Source: an uncultured Bacilli bacterium
Lineage (GTDB): Bacteria; Bacillota_I; Bacilli_A; RF39; UBA660
NCBI GenBank assembly: GCA_910577075.1
Contig: CAJTKV010000020.1
Location: 1 to 36,569 of the forward strand
Reading direction: 5' to 3'
Length of the DNA stretch: 36,569 nucleotides
Part shown: positions 32,003 through 36,569 of the stretch, one piece after another
Numbering within the stretch: position 1 is the first letter of the stretch
Layout of the letters: the number at the start of each line of letters is the position of its first letter
Notes under the pieces: generated by a model
What the model was told of the DNA's origin: nothing
What the model saw: only the letters and a program-made list of their open reading frames with translations
Databases searched by the model: none
Program-made: the position numbers and the translations under genes

Positions 32003-32107
32003 CAAGCCGTTTACTATCGTGACTAAAAAGTTTTATTATATCTAGTTCATGAGCAAACTGCTTTTGGAAATTTGCATTTAATTATTATAGAGAAATCGTT
32101 AGCAATA

Positions 32108-33088
32108 TTATTTTGCCACTTCTTGTAAAAATAAAGCTGTTATGTCTTCTACTGCTACTAGAGGGCTGTGTCCGCCACTTGGATAAATTTTAAAGGTTGC
32201 ATTTACTTTTTCTTGCGCATAAATTTTTTTAGTATTATGGAAACGCTCGTTTAACATATCTCTACCTAAATAATTATAAAGTTGCTTTAAATCGTCTTTT
32301 TTTATTACTCCAGGATTACAAGGAACGTAGGATGTTTTTGTAGTGCTAATAAAAGCATCAATATTATCGTCTATACTTTGGTAGTAAAACTGTTTAACAT
32401 TCTTAAATTCTTTTATTTTTTTATCAGTAATTTCTTTAATATTTCCTATTCCAACTGGATATATTAAATTTTCTTTTTCGATTTCTCTAATTGGCAATGT
32501 CAAACAACCTCCTATTGCCCCTGCAATACATAATTTTACTATCTCAGGATGTAATAAAGTAAATCTATTAGCAAACTTAGCAGTTGCAGAAAATCCTTCA
32601 ACTATAACTTTACTATCAATGTTAATATTGTTTTTTTCAAGTCTTTCTTTTAAATCATCCATCATATTAATTATTTGAATATCTATTCTAGAAAATTGTT
32701 CATCAGTACAAAATAATGCATTACTGGATAACATGTGTGTAAATATTTCTTCTTTTTTTACATTATCCCATTTTCTTGGAATTAAAGGATATAATATAGG
32801 AAATTTAGAAATATTATTGCATAAATGAATATGAGATTTAAATCCCTTAAATATTTCATATTCATAATTTATCTGTTCTTCAATATTAGTTGTTTTTAAA
32901 CTTGCGCTATAGTTGGGAATTTGAATTAAAAGACTTGTTTGTGCATTTATTCCATTGGGTATAAATACGCAATAGTCAAAATTGAAACCTTTGTCAACTT
33001 TAGCCGGACATCTATATAATAATCCTCCTGTATGATTATTATATTTTTCAGCAAATATTCTTTTTTGAGAATCTTCAAAACCAACCAT
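32108..33088 (-). CDS. Alpha/beta hydrolase (nucleophile elbow GFSA)
   Basis: 326 residues. KVIVEGFSATAKFANRFTLLHPEIVKLCIAGA contains the nucleophile elbow G-F-S-A with Ser 167, and the C-terminal FKIYPSGGHSPLVAVEDI supplies the catalytic His. FIPNGINAQTSLLIQIPNYS forms the early strands. No signal peptide, so an intracellular esterase/peptidase-type hydrolase of the esterase-D or prolyl-oligopeptidase-like type seems likely. The substrate cannot be named. GGAGGTTTATA precedes the ATG. The decayed gene lies upstream. Confidence 0.8.
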   Translation of the reverse strand: MVGFEDSQKRIFAEKYNNHTGGLLYRCPAKVDKGFNFDYCVFIPNGINAQTSLLIQIPNYSASLKTTNIEEQINYEYEIFKGFKSHIHLCNNISKFPILYPLIPRKWDNVKKEEIFTHMLSSNALFCTDEQFSRIDIQIINMMDDLKERLEKNNINIDSKVIVEGFSATAKFANRFTLLHPEIVKLCIAGAIGGCLTLPIREIEKENLIYPVGIGNIKEITDKKIKEFKNVKQFYYQSIDDNIDAFISTTKTSYVPCNPGVIKKDDLKQLYNYLGRDMLNERFHNTKKIYAQEKVNATFKIYPSGGHSPLVAVEDITALFLQEVAK

Positions 33089-33109
33089 TATAAACCTCCA
33101 TTTAAAATA

Positions 33110-33298
33110 TTAATTCCATTTTTTAACTAAATTTTTTTGAAATTTAAAAATTTGATATTTATGATTATTCTTTAATTTTTCTTCAATAGTTTTAGCTTCA
33201 TGTCCAAAATATAATCTTGGAGATTTACCGAAAAATTTTTTTGATAATTAAAGTATTCATCTCATTATTTAATTCTTTCAATAATCCGTATAATACTC
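33110..33298 (-). pseudogene. Remnant of a coding gene, probably frameshifted
   Basis: On the minus strand a coding-like tail reads FFGKSPRLYFGHEAKTIEEK and KYQIFKFQKNLVKKWN to a stop at 33110, but the frame has a stop just upstream and no start. In the adjacent frame GVLYGLLKELNNEMNTLIIKK runs into it, with the switch at a run of A followed by T (about 33237). This fits a frameshift in a homopolymer. I recognise no family. Alternatively the stretch is non-coding and the match is chance. Confidence 0.4.
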
Positions 33299-33523
33299 CT
33301 ATTTTTTATGTTCATGTGATAGATAGATTTCTTTATTATTTATTTTACAATTATAAGAGATGTAGCTTTCATCAAGTTGATTATCAAGGATTATCTTTAA
33401 AAAGACTTCGCTTGAGGTATTCCAAATAACAATATTGTTTTTTATGCTAAAATCACCTTTAAAATTATCTCTTTTCATTTCGGTAATTAGTTCTTCATTT
33501 ATTTTGGGTATAAGCTTTTCCAC
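33299..33523 (-). CDS. Unknown small protein, 74 aa
   Basis: Not recognised. A GTG start at 33523 with a GGATG site; charged protein with mixed structure (INEELITEMKRDNFKGDFSI, VIWNTSSEVFLKIILDNQLDES) ending SHEHKK and TAG. It may be a complete small gene or the 5' part of the gene decayed at 33110-33298, because the two are adjacent and nearly in register. Weak codon and start evidence. Confidence 0.45.
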   Translation of the reverse strand: MEKLIPKINEELITEMKRDNFKGDFSIKNNIVIWNTSSEVFLKIILDNQLDESYISYNCKINNKEIYLSHEHKK

Positions 33524-33562
33524 GTGACATCCAATTAATTAAATTTATTTACACTGTGGATA

Positions 33563-33590
33563 TAAAAATACCAATCGCATTGACTGGTAT
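33563..33590 (-). terminator. Terminator after tRNA-Thr
   Basis: Minus strand ATACCAGTC-AATGC-GATTGGTAT (one G-U pair) followed by TTTTTATA, 41 nt after the tRNA 3' end. Confidence 0.78.
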
Positions 33591-33630
33591 CATTTATTGC
33601 GAGTCCGAAGAATTCGAACATATTCGTCAA

Positions 33631-33704
33631 TGGTGCCGAATGTAAGAATTGAACTTACCTCTGATGCTTACCATGCATCTGTACTACCACTGTACTAAAT
33701 CGGC
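33631..33704 (-). tRNA. tRNA-Thr (anticodon GGT)
   Basis: 74 nt including CCA. Acceptor GCCGATT/ATTCGGC with one T-T mismatch at position 6-67; the D-stem GTAC/GTAC closes AGTGGTA; the anticodon stem GATGC/GCATC closes ATGGTAA with GGT at 34-36; variable loop AGAG; T-arm GTAAG-TTCAATT-CTTAC. It reads ACC and ACU. The D-stem and the mismatch are unusual but the cloverleaf is complete. Confidence 0.9.
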
Positions 33705-33771
33705 ATTATCAATGGAATTAAACTCCATTAACAATATATCATATTATATGCCATACTTCTAGTTTTTTTTA

Positions 33772-34329
33772 CTATGGTTTGATATTTATCCCATTTTCTT
33801 TGATTTTTTCTATGTATTTTGGTATATCTATATTATCTATGCGATCAATAAAATTATCAACAACTTCTCTAGGTAATATACACTCTTCATAGGGGATACC
33901 TGGATAATAGGCATCGGGATATGCCTTATAATAATCTCTAGTTAAATCATATTTTTCTTCTAAATATAGATTGATACAAGAATAAGCGTGATATAGTTCT
34001 TTACAAAAGTTATCATAACTTAAACTCAATAAATAACTAGTAGTAAAACACTCTTCAAAAAATAAATAATCAGTTATTAAATGTAAAAACCAACCCATCT
34101 CAAAGTCATTTAGATTTTCATGTTCTTTTAAAAAGGCCGATAAATTAACCTTTCCCCGAACATGACTTACATTATCACTTCCACGATGTTTATCTGTATA
34201 ATGGGTTTTATCATTATCGGAGTCAGCATCGGGATAAAGAGTACCTGCTATAAAATCATCAATATTTATATTGGGATTTCTCTTTAAATATCTCTTAGCA
34301 ATTGCTAAATGAATTGTTGCACATGCCAT
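33772..34329 (-). CDS. Zinc-dependent phospholipase C-like protein
   Basis: 185 residues. The metal-binding residues of the zinc phospholipase C/S1-P1 nuclease-like fold appear in order: His 7 in ATIHLAIAK, Asp 34 and Asp 36 in TLYPDADSDND, His 43 and 48 in THYTDKHRG, and His 83 with Asp 87 in WFLHLITDYLFFEECF. In family members such ligands bind three zinc ions and cleave phosphodiesters or phospholipids. No export signal is seen, so a cytoplasmic role on a phosphate ester is likely. Last gene of the CYTH operon, 12 nt after its neighbour. Confidence 0.7.
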   Translation of the reverse strand: MACATIHLAIAKRYLKRNPNINIDDFIAGTLYPDADSDNDKTHYTDKHRGSDNVSHVRGKVNLSAFLKEHENLNDFEMGWFLHLITDYLFFEECFTTSYLLSLSYDNFCKELYHAYSCINLYLEEKYDLTRDYYKAYPDAYYPGIPYEECILPREVVDNFIDRIDNIDIPKYIEKIKENGINIKP

Positions 34330-34341
34330 AGTAAAACCTTC

Positions 34342-35292
34342 TTACTTTATTTTCCACTTTGGTGGATATATATATTCTATTTGCTCTTTTGTCTGATGAT
34401 ATTTTTTCTTAATCTTACTTCTATTAGACTTTAATTCAGGAACTTTTTCTCTTAAATATTTATCTAGTTCACAAAATAAGTTTTGACAATCAATTAACTG
34501 TAATTTTCGATTTCCTAGATACTTAAAATCCAAATTTAACCTTTTAAATTCCTCTTCTTGATGTTCATACATATAGCGAATTAGATCTTCATATGTATTG
34601 TTTCCCATACTAGAAAAACATTTTCTTATTCCCCTTAGAGAACCGGGACCAACAACACAAAATTCATCTTCGCGAAAATCAGTTACTTCACTATAATTGA
34701 TATCCGTTATTAATTGGTATGCTAAAAAGTTGCCAATAAGCGGATAACTTTTAAGAATATCAAAGACCTCTTTCATAGATGTTGCTTGCTTTATTTTTTC
34801 ATCTATCCTGTCTACTTTAAACATTTTTTCTAATAATGCTAAGTGATTATCGTGTTTATTAGTATATCCAAAGGCCTTGTTGGCACAACTAATATAGGCA
34901 TCATTATAAATGCTTATACCCCTATTCTTTACCTCACTTAGAACTTTTGAGAATAATTGTTTATCAAATTTATCTAATGTTATATCGCCAAACTTATTTT
35001 CTAAAATTTCCCAAGTTGTCTCCTTATTAAAAAGTTTAAACAGAACTATTCTAAAAAGCATGTCGCAATCACGATATTTTTGACCATTGTAAATTACATT
35101 CTTCAATAAATATTGGCTCACGCGATCATTAATGCGATAAGCATTACAAAACTTATATTTTTGCAATATTAAATCTTCCGTCCATGGTGGCTTTTCTCCG
35201 AGATTCTTCTTTATAAATATTTCCTGTCTTTCATAGGCAAAATACCAATACATATCATATATTTCTTGTCTCTTTATTAGTGTCTTTTCCAT
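34342..35292 (-). CDS. Putative DNA base hypermodification protein (5-hmdU DNA kinase helical/thymine pyrophosphorylase-like)
   Basis: 316 residues. The N-terminal block YWYFAYERQEIFIKK and the block PWTEDLILQKYKFCNAYRINDRVSQYLLKNVIY, followed by FRIVLFKLFNKETTWEILENKFG, match the helical family annotated as DNA base hypermodification / 5-hmdU DNA kinase helical domain. In the C-terminal part KSYPLIGNFLAYQLITDINYSE and VVGPGSLRGIRKCF resemble a helix-hairpin-helix-like segment. Related phage proteins act on thymine-derived hypermodified bases. Function here is by family recognition from memory and unproven. It starts 3 nt after the CYTH gene. Confidence 0.65.
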   Translation of the reverse strand: MEKTLIKRQEIYDMYWYFAYERQEIFIKKNLGEKPPWTEDLILQKYKFCNAYRINDRVSQYLLKNVIYNGQKYRDCDMLFRIVLFKLFNKETTWEILENKFGDITLDKFDKQLFSKVLSEVKNRGISIYNDAYISCANKAFGYTNKHDNHLALLEKMFKVDRIDEKIKQATSMKEVFDILKSYPLIGNFLAYQLITDINYSEVTDFREDEFCVVGPGSLRGIRKCFSSMGNNTYEDLIRYMYEHQEEEFKRLNLDFKYLGNRKLQLIDCQNLFCELDKYLREKVPELKSNRSKIKKKYHQTKEQIEYIYPPKWKIK

Positions 35293-35295
35293 TTG

Positions 35296-35859
35296 TTACC
35301 TATCATTTTTATTAGCATTATATAGTAGATATGAATACCCTTCATAGTTGCGCATTTCTTCCGTGATGGAAAAAAAGTCTAAAAGTTCATTCATAATATT
35401 TGAAGAAGCTCTAAGATCTTTTTGGTCTTTAATCTCTAGTTCGAGAAAATATCCCAAACTATCTACAACATCTAAGGAAACTTCGAGACCAGAATATAAG
35501 TAAGAGGTTCTCTCCTTTTTTAATGTGAAGGCCTCATCAATTCTTAAATCTTTTAAAATCTCCTTCATCTTATCAACATCTTCTAAATTCACTTCATGTT
35601 CATCACAGTAGGCTGGTTTATCTTCTGTTGCATAATAAAACTTCTTATAACTTAATATGTTTTTATCATCTAATATTCTAATTCGCAAAGCCTCATTATC
35701 AATACTCCCTCCAAAGAAAGGAAAATGTCTTGGAGAAAAATAAATATCATTTTGTTTCGCAACATCGCCATTAATATCTTTTCCTTCAAAAAATTTTTTT
35801 ATTTTATCAAAAATCTCTTTGTTAATTTTGTATTTTCTCTCAATTTCAATATTGTTCAT
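35296..35859 (-). CDS. CYTH-domain protein (class IV adenylate cyclase / triphosphatase-like)
   Basis: 187 residues. EIERKYKI at 5-12 is the ExExK signature of the CYTH beta-tunnel, followed by LRIRILDDKNILSYKKF (basic strand), YCDEHEVNLED and TSYLYSGLEVSLDVVDSLGYFLELEI, the charged strands that line the tunnel. CYTH proteins hydrolyse triphosphates (thiamine triphosphate or inorganic triphosphate) or cyclise ATP. It is the first gene of the three-gene operon, with TAAGGAG before the ATG. Substrate not determined. Confidence 0.85.
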   Translation of the reverse strand: MNNIEIERKYKINKEIFDKIKKFFEGKDINGDVAKQNDIYFSPRHFPFFGGSIDNEALRIRILDDKNILSYKKFYYATEDKPAYCDEHEVNLEDVDKMKEILKDLRIDEAFTLKKERTSYLYSGLEVSLDVVDSLGYFLELEIKDQKDLRASSNIMNELLDFFSITEEMRNYEGYSYLLYNANKNDR

Positions 35860-35986
35860 AATTTACTCCTTACTTTCATCACGGAATTAATTTTTTTATC
35901 TTTATATTATAATACCATAAAATCCAAAGAATTAATTAGTATTTAAACAATATTAACAGAGTTTGCTATAATTTATAATCTTTTAA

Positions 35987-35995
35987 TGATATAAT
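35987..35995 (+). promoter_or_regulatory. Extended -10 promoter of the NUDIX gene
   Basis: TGATATAAT (35987-35995). The predicted start near 36002 lies immediately before AGGAGGT, so the leader is only about 14 nt. Confidence 0.55.
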
Positions 35996-36015
35996 TTAAA
36001 TATAGGAGGTATCTC

Positions 36016-36513
36016 ATGAATAACGGTTTAAAGAGAGGCATATGCCTATGTATATTGGAAAATGATGATGAGTTTTTACTCATAAGAAGAGGAAAAACTA
36101 AGACGGACTTAGAAGAATTGGGAGGTTATTATATTCCCATTGGTGGAAAAATTGATCCTTATGAGACTCCCGAAGAAGCCGTAACTCGCGAAGTATTCGA
36201 AGAAACGGGAATAAAAATAAAAACTCCTAAACTATTGGGAATATTAACCGAAACTTCACCTTTGCCTAAGTACAATAATATCGTCTACTTCTTTTATGAA
36301 AGAATTTTAAAGCAACCACTTAAAGACTGTGAAGAAGGATTCTTTGAGTGGATAAAAAAAGCGGATATAGGAAGTATTCCTACACCGCAAATTGATGGAA
36401 TTATATATCAATATTTTGAACGCAAAGAAAAGTTTATCATTGATGCTACTTATGATGATAAGTTAAATCTCTTAACAGCATACTCATATTTAGAGGACAA
36501 AAAAATAAGGTAA
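36016..36513 (+). CDS. NUDIX hydrolase, 165 aa
   Basis: Complete Nudix box G44-x5-E50-x7-REVFEETG (residues 44-65), with YYIPIGGKID before it, as in MutT-like hydrolases. Such enzymes hydrolyse nucleoside diphosphates linked to another group, for example oxidised nucleotides; the substrate is unknown. The N-terminus NGLKRGICLCILENDDEFLLIRRG is standard. AGGAGGT stands 6 nt before the ATG. The C-terminal part after residue 130 is variable. Divergent from the CYTH operon. Confidence 0.92.
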   Translation: MNNGLKRGICLCILENDDEFLLIRRGKTKTDLEELGGYYIPIGGKIDPYETPEEAVTREVFEETGIKIKTPKLLGILTETSPLPKYNNIVYFFYERILKQPLKDCEEGFFEWIKKADIGSIPTPQIDGIIYQYFERKEKFIIDATYDDKLNLLTAYSYLEDKKIR

Positions 36514-36523
36514 AGAATGAAGT

Positions 36524-36569
36524 TGTCAACAAAAAGTGGACACTAAAAAAGTATTATTGAAAACCTAGT
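36524..36569. mobile_element. Probable terminal repeat of an IS3-type element (incomplete)
   Basis: TGTCAACAAAAAGTGGACAC starts 10 nt after the NUDIX stop. This TG...CA-bounded motif resembles the terminal inverted repeats of IS3/IS150-type elements in Bacillota. Only one end is visible because the window stops here; no transposase is seen. It could also be a solo end left by an excised element. Confidence 0.4.

Noticed and set aside
33217..33429. Plus-strand open frame of 70 codons
   Set aside because: It is antisense to the decayed gene and the 74-codon ORF, with no Shine-Dalgarno.
33600..33630. A second tRNA or tRNA remnant next to tRNA-Thr
   Set aside because: GTTCGAATTC looks like a T-loop, but no acceptor, D-arm or anticodon arm can be built around it.
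1..36569. CRISPR array, prophage structural genes, or UGA-recoded genetic code
   Set aside because: No regularly spaced repeats, no capsid, tail or integrase genes are present, and TGA acts as a stop while Trp is TGG.

Overview
The window is AT-rich, densely packed DNA from a low-GC Gram-positive bacterium (Bacillota, most likely an uncultured gut-type Bacilli/Erysipelotrichia-like or RF39-like lineage). This rests on strong GGAGG ribosome binding sites, sigma-A promoters with many TGnTATAAT extended -10 boxes, Rho-independent terminators, tRNAs with encoded CCA, and families such as the Mbeg1-like hydrolase, DUF368 and CspA. UGA is a stop (csp ends in TGA) and Trp is TGG, so the standard code applies.

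Left part (1-7.4 kb), mostly minus strand: 5' end of lysS; a half-size ABC exporter with a 180-nt leader holding a 27-codon leader ORF, an intrinsic terminator and a competing helix; a GNAT; an Mbeg1-like hydrolase; a cold-shock gene coupled to a 39-codon ORF; a small HTH protein; a NUDIX-DUF368 operon; and a plus-strand radical SAM gene.

Middle part (7.4-17.5 kb), all minus strand: a seven-gene operon (unknown, divergent peptide deformylase, HAD phosphatase, unknown, DUF2441, unknown, UDG-superfamily protein) behind a near-consensus promoter and closed by a bidirectional terminator. Upstream of it lie mostly unknown genes in short units (GNAT, P-loop kinase-like, possible ParB-fold protein). 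A second ABC half-transporter is transcribed divergently from this block.

Right part (19-36.5 kb): single enzymes in small units on both strands, including GNATs, a D123/ATP-grasp-like protein, rhomboid protease, SMUG2-like glycosylase, transglutaminase-like protein, a protein-kinase-fold protein with a partner, peptidase E, a duplicated cysteine-protease-like protein, a BtaA/DUF3419-like protein, a LOG-family protein and an alpha/beta hydrolase. There are also tRNA-Leu(GAG), tRNA-Thr(GGT), a decayed gene, and a CYTH / thymine-hypermodification-like / zinc phospholipase C-like operon. A NUDIX gene and what looks like the terminal repeat of an IS3-type element close the window.

The strongest candidate for undescribed biology is the leader-peptide attenuator of the first ABC exporter. 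Next come the seven-gene operon and the base-modification-like gene, which shares the window with two uracil-DNA-glycosylase-fold proteins. Function for most unknown genes cannot be read from sequence alone.
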